From positions 1 through 64,000 of the forward strand of contig JAUNDT010000008.1 in assembly GCA_030525945.1 (NCBI GenBank): a stretch of DNA of 64,000 bases, read 5' to 3'. Made by a program: the position numbers and the translations under genes. Positions 35,448 to 43,081 of this stretch are shown piece after piece. Under the pieces are notes generated by a model. That model saw only the letters and a program-made list of their open reading frames with translations, ran no database searches and was not told where the DNA came from. Origin of the DNA: Coriobacteriaceae bacterium (GTDB taxonomy: Bacteria; Actinomycetota; Coriobacteriia; Coriobacteriales; Coriobacteriaceae). Position 1 is the stretch's first letter. The number at the start of each line of letters is the position of its first letter.

Positions 35448-36960
35448 CACCCAGGTCCATCGGGCGAATTAGGGAATTAATAAAGTCTATCTGCTGCAAA
35501 TTAATGTCGTACTTGTTGTACAGCTTTTCATCAGTCCACTTTTCTGAGAAGTTCTGTTTCGGGACAAACGTATACACCTTGCTGGTTGCGTCTTGAGAAG
35601 GTTTATGGAGCAGGACCAGGAATCGGAAAAATTGAGACCGGATATAAGAAATGACGTTCTCGCACTCTGCTTCAGATGTAAAAGGACCGAGTGCCAGATA
35701 TGATTCAGTGCAGGCGGAACCTGGTTCTCCAACGAAAGGCTTGCCGAGGATTGTGTGTGGGAAGGCATCGCTTCCGCTTCCGGCTCTCGGGATGAAAACT
35801 TTCCATGCATTGATTAATTGCTTATTTGAGAGAAGCTGGTCTTTGGAGACGTACCCATTTTCTCCTACTCGGTAAAGTTTGATGTTTGCGGTCGCAGTTT
35901 TCGCTTTCTCAAAATCCCCGAATGCTCCACGAAGGCCAAACGGTTTTGATGGACTTACAATTTCCTTAAAGCTGGGCTCCCCGTGTGCTCGCACCTTGGC
36001 TAGGATGTCGATGGCCTCATTCCATCGAATGAACGTGTCGCATCCCTCTTCAAGTAGAGGGCGTCTCATTGGGCTTCCAATAGATGTGCCATGGTGGGTG
36101 ACGATTTTGCAGTTATCGCGACGGTCTCTGGTCCATAGAAAATAGCAAACGCCGCCTTTTATTTGTACGCCAGGGAAACAATCCGATGCTTCGGGATAAT
36201 CGTGTATTTCAGTTAGGCGGTCATCGTTGAGCATTTCAGCTCGGAATTCATCAAGGCCACGTCCGCCAGAATACCAGCGTGCTGGAATAATCATGGATAG
36301 GTAACGCGGGTTGAGCATTTTCGCACGTTGGACAAACTTGTGATAAATCGGCACGGCGCTGGCGTGAAACCCCCCATCACTCAGCTGGTACGGCGGATTT
36401 CCGACGATGACGTCGAACTTCATATTCAAAATCCTCTCGGGATTATCGGTGTGGATGAACTCGTAGGCGTGGGTTTCGAGCGCGTTGTCGCGGTCGTATT
36501 CGGCGTTGCTCGCTCCGCAGTATTTGCAGCGGTTATTCACCCACGTATGTTGCAGAGTGCGATGGCGCACGTTTCCCTCGGTGTCATCGAACTCGGCCAC
36601 TGAAAACTTGCCGTTGGGGAACTTGCTGCAGTACAGGCTGCGCCTCGAAAGCAGGCTCGTCAGCTCGGTGATCGCGATGCCAAAGAGCTGCTCGTGCATG
36701 ATGTGATCCACACGTTCCTGCAGGTCGGGGTAGACGTGCTCCAAGCCTTTGATGAATCGCTTGGCCGCCTCGCGCAAAAATACGCCCGACTTACAGCACG
36801 GGTCCAGGATCTTGATGGTGGGGTCGCTCCAGATCTCCTCCGGCAGCATGTCCAGGACGTCGTTCGCGAGCTCGGGCGGGGTGAAAACCTCGTCGTTGCT
36901 CAGGTTGGCCAAACAGGTCAAGACATCGGGGTTGTATGCCTTTTCGAGTAGGCTAGCCAT
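35434..36960 (-). CDS. Eco57I-type adenine-specific DNA methyltransferase
   Basis: A 508-residue N6-adenine methyltransferase. The AdoMet motif is KILDPCCKSGVFLREA (a DPxxGSG variant with K for the first G) and the catalytic motif is VIVGNPPYQLSDGG. A zinc-like CKYCGASN element lies between them. The C-terminal half should hold the target recognition domain. The start at 36960 overlaps the stop of the upstream gene (ATGGCTAG), which implies translational coupling, and its own stop overlaps the start of the GIY-YIG gene. An earlier start at 37035 is possible but unlikely. The substitution in motif I is worth noting. Confidence 0.88.
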   Translation of the reverse strand: MASLLEKAYNPDVLTCLANLSNDEVFTPPELANDVLDMLPEEIWSDPTIKILDPCCKSGVFLREAAKRFIKGLEHVYPDLQERVDHIMHEQLFGIAITELTSLLSRRSLYCSKFPNGKFSVAEFDDTEGNVRHRTLQHTWVNNRCKYCGASNAEYDRDNALETHAYEFIHTDNPERILNMKFDVIVGNPPYQLSDGGFHASAVPIYHKFVQRAKMLNPRYLSMIIPARWYSGGRGLDEFRAEMLNDDRLTEIHDYPEASDCFPGVQIKGGVCYFLWTRDRRDNCKIVTHHGTSIGSPMRRPLLEEGCDTFIRWNEAIDILAKVRAHGEPSFKEIVSPSKPFGLRGAFGDFEKAKTATANIKLYRVGENGYVSKDQLLSNKQLINAWKVFIPRAGSGSDAFPHTILGKPFVGEPGSACTESYLALGPFTSEAECENVISYIRSQFFRFLVLLHKPSQDATSKVYTFVPKQNFSEKWTDEKLYNKYDINLQQIDFINSLIRPMDLGDGDE

Positions 36961-37630
36961 GGCGCCGCACCTCCCAGTAGTTAATAGGGGGTTCTTCATC
37001 AAAAGGTTTTGGGATAAAGCTCTGTGTTCCTTCATCGAATTCCAGGTCGGGGATCACAGGCCTCTCATCGAAGAGCGAGGGGTTTGATTTCTGCTTTGGC
37101 TGGTCATCGAGCAGCGCACTCAGATGGAAATATCGCCGCTTGACCTTGTCTCCCGTCACGAGGGACCACTCGGAAAAGACGATGGGTTCACCTTCGGATG
37201 TGCGAAGGTCTAACGCATTGCCGCAGACGATGTTTTTGTCGAGGACGTAGCGGATGGACTCCAAAAAGAGCGCGTCGGGCTTTTTGATGGCGCGCTTGGC
37301 CTCTTTCCCGACGATCCCGTACAGGCGCTCACGGCATTCCTGCGCGTTGTCCTCCAGGATGTCCACGCCGTACAGGCTGCTCACCGCCACAAAGGCATAG
37401 CGCATGTAGTCGTCGGGGCTGCGGCGATATTGCTGCGCCACTACGGCGAGCTTGCGGCGCAGCACCTCGGCCAAGAAATTGCCGTTGCCGCAGGCCGGCT
37501 CGAGGAAGCGGGATTCGATGCGTTCGGTCTCCTGCTTAACCATGTCGAGCATGGCGTTTACCTCGCGTTCGTTGGTAAACACCTCGCCGTGGTCCTGGAC
37601 CCTCTGCTTCGATTTGACCTGCTGAGGCAT
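36953..37630 (-). CDS. Small DNA-methyltransferase-like subunit of the R-M system
   Basis: A 225-residue protein with the methyltransferase N-terminal signature KQRVQDHGEVFTNEREVNAM and an AdoMet motif SRFLEPACGNGNFLAEVL, but no NPPY catalytic motif. It is therefore probably an AdoMet-binding partner or a decayed half-enzyme of the downstream methyltransferase rather than independently active. First gene of the three-gene minus-strand operon, with all junctions overlapping by a few bases. ATG at 37630. The upstream region contains the regulator sites. Confidence 0.8.
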   Translation of the reverse strand: MPQQVKSKQRVQDHGEVFTNEREVNAMLDMVKQETERIESRFLEPACGNGNFLAEVLRRKLAVVAQQYRRSPDDYMRYAFVAVSSLYGVDILEDNAQECRERLYGIVGKEAKRAIKKPDALFLESIRYVLDKNIVCGNALDLRTSEGEPIVFSEWSLVTGDKVKRRYFHLSALLDDQPKQKSNPSLFDERPVIPDLEFDEGTQSFIPKPFDEEPPINYWEVRRHG

Positions 37631-37641
37631 GCTGCTTCTCC

Positions 37642-37697
37642 GTATGTACGATATACCGTACAGCAGTGTAGCCCAAATCTGGTATGTACGAAATATC
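37642..37697. promoter_or_regulatory. Paired operator-like repeats between R-M operon and its regulator
   Basis: GTATGTACGATATAC (37642-37656, nearly palindromic) and GTATGTACGAAATATC (37682-37697) lie exactly 40 bp apart in the 83-bp space between the divergent methyltransferase operon and the HTH gene. This resembles C-box operators of controller-protein R-M systems. A false ATG of the HTH gene (37684) lies inside the second site. Confidence 0.6.
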
Positions 37698-37713
37698 AGA
37701 TAGGTCAGGGAAT

Positions 37714-38043
37714 ATGAGTCAATACGATGGACTCATGAAGAGAGATGAGACATGTGAGTACGTATGCAAGAAGGTGGGCGAGAACATCGGCCGTCTTCGG
37801 GAGGAGCATAAAGTTTCACAGGCTGAGCTTGCTCGCAGGATCGAGGTAAGCCGTCCCAATCTCAATAAGGTCGAAAGCGGGAACCAGAACTTTTCTCTCG
37901 ACTACCTTGTGCTAATTGCAAACGGCCTGGACATCCCCATTGTTGAGTTCTTTTCCGGTTTGGAAAAAGAATCTCCGCGCAAGTTGGTCGCGAAGCGGAA
38001 AAGGGCTGCTAACGTGCGCGCGGCCGTAAGCGCCAAAAGTTAA
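37714..38043 (+). CDS. XRE-family HTH regulator (C-protein-like)
   Basis: A 109-residue cytosolic DNA-binding protein. The HTH covers about residues 20-75: VGENIGRLREEHKVSQAELA, RRIEVSRPNLNKVESG, then SLDYLVLIANGLDIPIVEFF. It is a classical Cro/C1-type domain with a basic tail KRKRAANVRAA. Divergent from the methyltransferase operon, with two matching operator-like repeats between, it is likely the controller that times restriction and methylation. ATG 37714 is preceded by TCAGGGA. The in-frame ATG at 37684 lies in an operator and has no ribosome site. Confidence 0.85.
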   Translation: MSQYDGLMKRDETCEYVCKKVGENIGRLREEHKVSQAELARRIEVSRPNLNKVESGNQNFSLDYLVLIANGLDIPIVEFFSGLEKESPRKLVAKRKRAANVRAAVSAKS

Positions 38044-38151
38044 AAGCAAAATAGTCTCGGACATCTCGATCGTCCCTTCCTTTGTGGATGAGGCTCCTGG
38101 GCGTGCCCTGTATACTTGGGCTCAGTCCATATCGCATCTTGCGCAGAGCAC

Positions 38152-38180
38152 TGGACAAACTATTGCGAAAACGAAATAAT
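38152..38180 (+). promoter_or_regulatory. Promoter of the HTH antitoxin-zeta toxin pair
   Basis: TGGACA (38152-38157), a 17-nt spacer and AATAAT (38175-38180), 27 nt before the antitoxin start. The gap 38044-38206 holds nothing else clear. Confidence 0.5.
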
Positions 38181-38206
38181 TATCTCCAACATGGAGGAGG
38201 TTTCCG

Positions 38207-38593
38207 ATGACGGTTTCTCAAGCTGCAGAGATGTTGGGCATAAGTGCTGCTCGTGTTCGCCGGATGCTTCAGGACGGTGTACTCGATGGGCAAAAGGAGG
38301 GGGGAGTTTGGATGATCGACCGCTCGTCTGTGGTTCTTCGGCTGCAAAACGGAGCGCGCGTTGGTCGTCCGCCTCTCAATGCGAATGACGACCCCGAGGA
38401 GCAAGCTCAGCTTCGGCGTGGCGTTCGGGCTCATGAGCTTTACGAGGCTTGCCGTGAGGTCCTTGCTGGGGCATACGATGCCTCAGTGCTCGCCGCCGCC
38501 GAAACCGAGGAGGAGCGCCGCTTCTACCTCATGGTTTCTGATTTCTTTTTACAGCAAAAGCAGCGAGAGCTGGTGGCGCAGGGTGTCTGGTAG
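38207..38593 (+). CDS. Helix-turn-helix (excisionase/MerR-like) putative antitoxin
   Basis: A 128-residue protein. Residues 1-45 (MTVSQAAEMLGISAARVRRM, then QDGVLDGQKEGGVWMIDRSS) form an AlpA/excisionase-type winged HTH. The rest is acidic and helical (DDPEEQAQLRRGVRAHELYE, TEEERRFYLMVSDFFLQQ). A very strong ribosome site (GGAGGAGG) precedes the ATG. It stops 7 nt before a zeta-toxin-type kinase gene, so it is probably the cognate antitoxin and autorepressor. The fold differs from the classical epsilon antitoxin. Confidence 0.78.
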   Translation: MTVSQAAEMLGISAARVRRMLQDGVLDGQKEGGVWMIDRSSVVLRLQNGARVGRPPLNANDDPEEQAQLRRGVRAHELYEACREVLAGAYDASVLAAAETEEERRFYLMVSDFFLQQKQRELVAQGVW

Positions 38594-38600
38594 AGAGCCC

Positions 38601-39218
38601 ATGCGTATTGAACGGCCTCGATATACCATTTTTGCCGGTATTAACGGTGCGGGGAAATCCACGCTGTACCGGTCGGGTCTGTGGGCACGCCGGCCAAGCG
38701 ATCTTGGGGCTCCCAGGGTAAATCCTGACGAGATCTTAGTTGCCAACGGCGATAACCCCACGGACGTTCATGCTCAAATGCGTGCTGGCCGAGAAGCCAT
38801 CAGGCTCATCAATGAGTATTTTGATCAGGGCATTTCGTTTAATCAGGAGACAACGCTTTCTGGCAGGTCATGTTTACGGGATATAAAGCGTGCGCGCAAA
38901 TTGGGGTACCACATTGTTATGTGTTACGTTGGCGTTGAGTCGCCTAAGGTGGCAAACGAGAGAATCGCGCATCGTGTCGCGTTGGGCGGCCATGCAATCG
39001 ACCCTCAAGAGGTTGTGTTGAGGTATCAGAAATCCATCGATCATCTGCTAGAAGTTGCCCCGCTATGTGATGAGCTGTATCTGTTCGACAATACTCATCA
39101 GCTTTCCACTGTGGCCGTATTTGGGTATCGAATGGTTACATACCCTGTGTATCCAACGCAGTGCAGCTGGGCAAGCGGTCTCCTCGAGCGTCTTGATTGC
39201 ACTTTTAGGAGCAGGTAG
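38601..39218 (+). CDS. Zeta-toxin family P-loop kinase
   Basis: A 205-residue zeta-type kinase. The Walker A motif is FAGINGAGKSTLY (residues 10-22). VNPDEI and the FNQETTLSGR segment match the substrate-binding Asp and the N/S-x-E-T-T/S-L-S block of zeta toxins. YHIVMCYVGVESPKVANERI with the following RVALGGHAI forms the second nucleotide-binding arm. Characterised relatives phosphorylate UDP-N-acetylglucosamine and poison wall synthesis. ATG 38601 directly follows the HTH antitoxin gene. The ORF is open much further upstream, but those codons are the antitoxin gene in another frame. Confidence 0.85.
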   Translation: MRIERPRYTIFAGINGAGKSTLYRSGLWARRPSDLGAPRVNPDEILVANGDNPTDVHAQMRAGREAIRLINEYFDQGISFNQETTLSGRSCLRDIKRARKLGYHIVMCYVGVESPKVANERIAHRVALGGHAIDPQEVVLRYQKSIDHLLEVAPLCDELYLFDNTHQLSTVAVFGYRMVTYPVYPTQCSWASGLLERLDCTFRSR

Positions 39219-39541
39219 ATACGTACGTGATGGGCGGGCGTGCGGCATCCCCCCAATTGTTCCCAGCCTGTTAAAACGCCGTAGCTTGGCGCTCTTCTAT
39301 GATAAAGTGCCCGGCTTTCCTGTATCCTAGTGAGCTGTCGCGCGCGAGCTGGTGCGTGTGGCGGTCGTGTTCCTGGCGCCCGCCGCGCATGCCGGTGTTG
39401 CCCGAGGGAAGGCCCGCCATATTCGCCCGCCCGCCTTGCGCGACGCATTTCCGAAGCACGCTGTCTACGCGCTTCCGGAAGTCTGTACGTACGTCCGCCC
39501 GCTACGGCACGGGGCGGCGCAGATCGAAAAGGGAGGTTTTC

Positions 39542-41338
39542 ATGGCAGACGCACAAGCCATCAACCCCGCAAACACCCACTCCATGCATACCCGTACCTG
39601 CGGTGAGCTCCGCTCCGCCAATATCGGCGAGGAAGTCACGCTCACCGGTTGGGTTGCCCGTCGCCGCGACCACGGCGGCCTGATCTTCTGCGACCTTCGC
39701 GACCGCGAGGGCCTCACGCAGATCAACTTCGATCCCGAGCACTCCGACGGAGAGGCGTTCAAGATCGCCGAGACCATGCGCCCCGAGTGGCCCATCCGCG
39801 TGCACGGCGTTGTGCGCAGCCGCGGCGAGGACGCCGTGAACCCCAAGCTCGCCACCGGTGAGATCGAAGTACTCGTCGACCATGCCCAGGTGCTCAACCG
39901 CTCCAAGACCCCGCCGTTCCAGATCGAGGACGGCATCGAGACCGCCGAGGAAACGCGCCTGCGCTACCGTTACCTGGACCTCCGCCGTCCCGAGATGGCC
40001 GCGCGCCTGCGCCTGCGTTCCGACTTCACCTTCGCCATCCGCTCCGCCCTGCACGACCGTGCGTTCACCGAGGTCGAGACGCCGGCGCTCTTCAAGTCCA
40101 CGCCCGAGGGCGCACGTGACTTCGTGGTGCCGAGCCGCCTGCAGCCGGGCAACTTCTACGCCCTGCCGCAGTCCCCGCAGCTCCTCAAGCAGCTGCTCAT
40201 GGTGGGCGGCGTTGAGCGTTACTACCAGGTTGCCAAGTGCTTCCGCGACGAGGACCTGCGCGCCGACCGCCAGCCCGAGTTCACGCAGGTGGACATCGAG
40301 ATGAGCTTCGTTGAGCAGGATGACGTCATGTCCCAGATCGAGGACGTGCTCGCCAACGCGTTTTCGCAGGTGGGCGTTGAGATGCCCACGCCGCTGCGCC
40401 GCATCTCCTACTGGGACGCCATGGACACCTACGGCTCCGACAAGCCCGACACGCGCTACGGCATGACGCTCGTGGACCTCACCGACGTGTTCGCCGGCTG
40501 CGGCTTTAAGGTGTTCGCCAGCGCCGCGAGCACCGAGGGCCACGTGGTCAAGGCCATCAACGCCAAGGGCGCCGGCGCCTGGCCGCGCGCACAGATCGAC
40601 AAGCTCGCTAAGACTGCCGCGACGTTCGGCGCCAAGGGCCTGGCCTGGATCGCGTTCCGCGAGGACGGCTCCGTGAACAGCCCGATCGTCAAGTTCTTCA
40701 CCGACGAGGAGATGGACGAGCTGCGTCGCCGCATGGACGTCGAGCCCGGCGACCTGGTCATGTTCGCCGCCGGCCCGCGCCGCGAGTCCGACGAGATCCT
40801 GGGCGGCATGCGCTCCCACATGGCCGACGCGCTCGACGTGCCGCGCGAGGGCCACGACTTTTTGTGGGTCGTGGACTTCCCGCTGTTCCATTGGGACGAG
40901 GACGGCCAGCGCTACGAGGCCGAGCACCAGCCCTTTACCTTGCCGCACCTCGACGAGCTGCACCTTCTCGACGAGGACCCGCTCAAAATGGGCTCCTGCA
41001 CCTACGACTTCGTTATGGACGGATTTGAGGCCGGCGGTGGCGGCATGCGCATCCACGACGCCGAACTGCAGCTCAAGATGCTCGAGTTCATGGGCTTTAC
41101 CGAGGAGCGCGCCCGCGCCCAGTTCGGCTTCCTCATGGAGGCCCTCGAGTTCGGCGCTCCGCCCATGGGTGGCTTCGCGCTCGGCCTCGACCGCGTGTGC
41201 ATGCTGCTTGCCGGCACCGACTCGATCCGTGACGTCATGGCGTTCCCCAAGACGAGCTCCGGCTCCGACCTCATGTCCGCCGCTCCGTCCGAGGTGAGCC
41301 TGGCCCAGCTTAAAGAGGTTGGCCTGCGCCTGGAGTAG
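39542..41338 (+). CDS. aspS: Aspartyl-tRNA synthetase
   Basis: A 598-residue bacterial-type AspRS. An OB-fold anticodon domain (about 12-115) contains GWVARRRDHGGLIFCDLRDR. The class II core has motif 2 VAKCFRDEDLRADRQPEFTQ, the bacterial GAD insert (about 300-430) and motif 3 GGFALGLDRVCMLLAG. The start ATG 39542 follows AAAAGGGAGG. The upstream gap 39219-39541 is GC-rich with no T-box and no gene. The 3' end of this gene (from 41078) has a decayed second copy at 42760. Confidence 0.96.
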   Translation: MADAQAINPANTHSMHTRTCGELRSANIGEEVTLTGWVARRRDHGGLIFCDLRDREGLTQINFDPEHSDGEAFKIAETMRPEWPIRVHGVVRSRGEDAVNPKLATGEIEVLVDHAQVLNRSKTPPFQIEDGIETAEETRLRYRYLDLRRPEMAARLRLRSDFTFAIRSALHDRAFTEVETPALFKSTPEGARDFVVPSRLQPGNFYALPQSPQLLKQLLMVGGVERYYQVAKCFRDEDLRADRQPEFTQVDIEMSFVEQDDVMSQIEDVLANAFSQVGVEMPTPLRRISYWDAMDTYGSDKPDTRYGMTLVDLTDVFAGCGFKVFASAASTEGHVVKAINAKGAGAWPRAQIDKLAKTAATFGAKGLAWIAFREDGSVNSPIVKFFTDEEMDELRRRMDVEPGDLVMFAAGPRRESDEILGGMRSHMADALDVPREGHDFLWVVDFPLFHWDEDGQRYEAEHQPFTLPHLDELHLLDEDPLKMGSCTYDFVMDGFEAGGGGMRIHDAELQLKMLEFMGFTEERARAQFGFLMEALEFGAPPMGGFALGLDRVCMLLAGTDSIRDVMAFPKTSSGSDLMSAAPSEVSLAQLKEVGLRLE

Positions 41339-41406
41339 GGGCGTGCTTGCCTCAAACTATGTGGCTGGCACAAAGGAGAAGTTCTTCGAGCAGGCTTATC
41401 TTTTAA

Positions 41407-41439
41407 AGGGCGTCGCGGGTAAAGTACCTGCGACGCCCT
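41407..41439 (+). terminator. Terminator-like hairpin of aspS
   Basis: AGGGCGTCGCGGGTA / TACCTGCGACGCCCT form a 15-bp stem with one mismatch and a short AAG loop. Its loop end (CGCGGGTA...TACCTGCG) is echoed in the hairpin at 42901-42935. Confidence 0.65.
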
Positions 41440-41468
41440 CTCGAATTATGAATAATTCAGCACTTTTC

Positions 41469-41870
41469 TTAGGACTTTTTAGCCTTCGTGTCTGGGGTGG
41501 CTTTTCGGATTCCGGCAAAAATGGCGCAGCTCCACGCCAAGAATGAACTCAAAATCGCATACACCTGTATTTCTAAGTTGATGGGCAAGGATATTGAGAA
41601 AAGTGCCACAAGTATTACAGTGATGGCCTTCAGGTAGAACTCGACGTGTTGGAGGTCGGTAATTCTTGCATGAGCGTGTTTCTGTCCCAAGGCGATCAGT
41701 CGCTGGGATTGCCTCCAGAGTGTGAAAGCCGCTGTGCATAGAACCGTCGAAAAGAGAGCGACGTTGATGAGCCCTTGCCCTGCTTGCATGGTGGGTGGCA
41801 GCCTGCAGATGGCAATTTGAAGTAGAGTGCATATGACAATCTCAACTATCATTTTGACGATAAGGGCCAT
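41469..41870 (-). CDS. Small membrane protein with four predicted helices, unknown function
   Basis: A 133-residue protein with four hydrophobic segments (about residues 3-23, 33-52, 78-98, 103-123), short loops and a basic tail ending TKAKKS. No family recognised. Base composition is visibly less GC-rich than the neighbours. It lies 39 nt downstream of the secreted-protein gene on the same strand and is probably co-transcribed. An immunity or export role for that partner is a guess. The start ATG 41870 is not supported by a strong ribosome site. Confidence 0.6.
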   Translation of the reverse strand: MALIVKMIVEIVICTLLQIAICRLPPTMQAGQGLINVALFSTVLCTAAFTLWRQSQRLIALGQKHAHARITDLQHVEFYLKAITVILVALFSISLPINLEIQVYAILSSFLAWSCAIFAGIRKATPDTKAKKS

Positions 41871-41909
41871 CCCAATAATCTCCTGCAGCTTCGCGAGAGT
41901 TTAATCACC

Positions 41910-42590
41910 CTAGACTTCCACTCCGACGGGAGCCTCTGATGTCCATGACTTCACGAACTTCGTGCATGCCTCGTCTTCATATAACGTCCACACTTTGCGA
42001 GTAATCATCTTCGGCGTGTCGCAATACCAGTGTTCCATGGTTAGCCACATGTTCCTATGTTGGGTTACGGTCCAATTGAATGCGAAGTTGGCAATCGTCA
42101 TGGCAACCTGCGCTGGGACATTTCCGAAGCAAGCGAGGATGGATCCAACGAGCTGGGTGGGCATAGCAGCTTGTTCAACAGTCATTTTTGATGTGGACAT
42201 AAGGACACAAGCATATGTGACGGGATCACCGTTCTCGCGACGATAGATGATATCCGCCAGCGGTTTTCCGTCGAGCGTTGTGCACCCGTATGAGTCGGCG
42301 AGCACGACGTGAGCGACTCCGTCCTCGCCGGTGAGCAGATAGGCTTGTGGACCAGTTTGCTCAAAGCGAAGCGTCTTTCCAGAATCGCTAACATAAAGAA
42401 TAACACTGCCAGAGTGGTAGGCGCTGATTGTGCCGTCTTTGCAGAGGAGGGTATAACCGTCTGGAACAAGGCCAGAAAAATCAGAGCCACTTGCATGGGC
42501 TTCCACTGTGGTAAACAGGGCTGACGATGCCAGTAATGCCGTAGTGGTGAGCAATACACGGCGGGAAACGGAGAGGTTCTGATCTGACAT
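41910..42590 (-). CDS. Secreted protein of unknown function, possible Tat substrate
   Basis: A 226-residue protein. It begins MSDQNLSVSRRVLLTTTALL, a twin-Arg-like n-region (SRRVLL) and hydrophobic core ending near VEAHAS, so it is exported. The mature part has no recognised domain: a beta-rich first half (DGYTLLCKDGTISAYHSGS) and an aromatic C-terminal half with NFAFNWTVTQHRNMWLTMEH. ATG 42590 is preceded by GAAAGG. Lower GC than flanking genes and position between aspS and its decayed copy suggest an acquired cassette. A bacteriocin-like toxin with the next gene as immunity protein is conceivable but unproven. Confidence 0.6.
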   Translation of the reverse strand: MSDQNLSVSRRVLLTTTALLASSALFTTVEAHASGSDFSGLVPDGYTLLCKDGTISAYHSGSVILYVSDSGKTLRFEQTGPQAYLLTGEDGVAHVVLADSYGCTTLDGKPLADIIYRRENGDPVTYACVLMSTSKMTVEQAAMPTQLVGSILACFGNVPAQVAMTIANFAFNWTVTQHRNMWLTMEHWYCDTPKMITRKVWTLYEDEACTKFVKSWTSEAPVGVEV

Positions 42591-42759
42591 GTTGGCGCCT
42601 TTCATGAGGGCAATGTACAAAATGCTCCGGATAAAGGATGAGGGTACATCGGAGCCACCTCCCTTATTTACTCGTATATACCCAAATTCTCAGCCAAAAT
42701 GCTGAAGAGCAAAACGGTCAAAACTTTTCGATGGTCACGATGGTTGCATGTAAATAAAG

Positions 42760-42890
42760 GTGCTCGAGTTCATGGATTTTATCGAGAAACGTGCCCGTGT
42801 TCAGTTTGTCGTCCTCGTGGAGGGCCTCAATTTCGGTACCACCTTAGATATGAGGTGTTCGATTTTCCCGAGGGATTTCCTTCGCTCAAC
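42760..42890 (+). pseudogene. aspS: Decayed fragment of an aspS 3' end
   Basis: Translation from 42760 (MLEFMDFIEKRARVQF, LVEGLNFG) matches AspRS from 41078 (MLEFMGFTEERARAQF, LMEALEFG) at about 17 of 28 positions, with clear nucleotide similarity over 85 bp. After a deletion and frame change the words EVFDFPEG recall DVMAFPKT of AspRS. No intact frame, so it is a remnant of a diverged aspS copy. Confidence 0.75.
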
Positions 42891-42900
42891 TGGCTTTAAA

Positions 42901-42935
42901 GCAGGAGCCGCGGGTACACTACCTACGGCTCCTGC
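42901..42935 (+). terminator. Hairpin after the aspS remnant
   Basis: GCAGGAGCCG / CGGCTCCTGC stem with the inner CGGGTA-cac-TACCTACG part resembling the aspS terminator at 41407-41439. This supports duplication of the aspS end including its terminator. Confidence 0.55.
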
Positions 42936-43081
42936 TGCTTATCGACTTAAAGCTCGCTTAATCTCGTAATGCGCGATCATCTGTGCAAACTATATGACCA
43001 TAATGGAACCTGGATTCAGGATATGGCATTCTCCTGTCGTGGTCCTGTTTTCTGATACATTGAGGCAGAGAGTGGGTCGCC

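Noticed and set aside
36961-37035. Longer N-terminus for the methyltransferase
   Set aside because: The ATG at 36960 overlaps the upstream stop in a coupled arrangement. The extra 25 residues lie in the preceding gene and look non-homologous.
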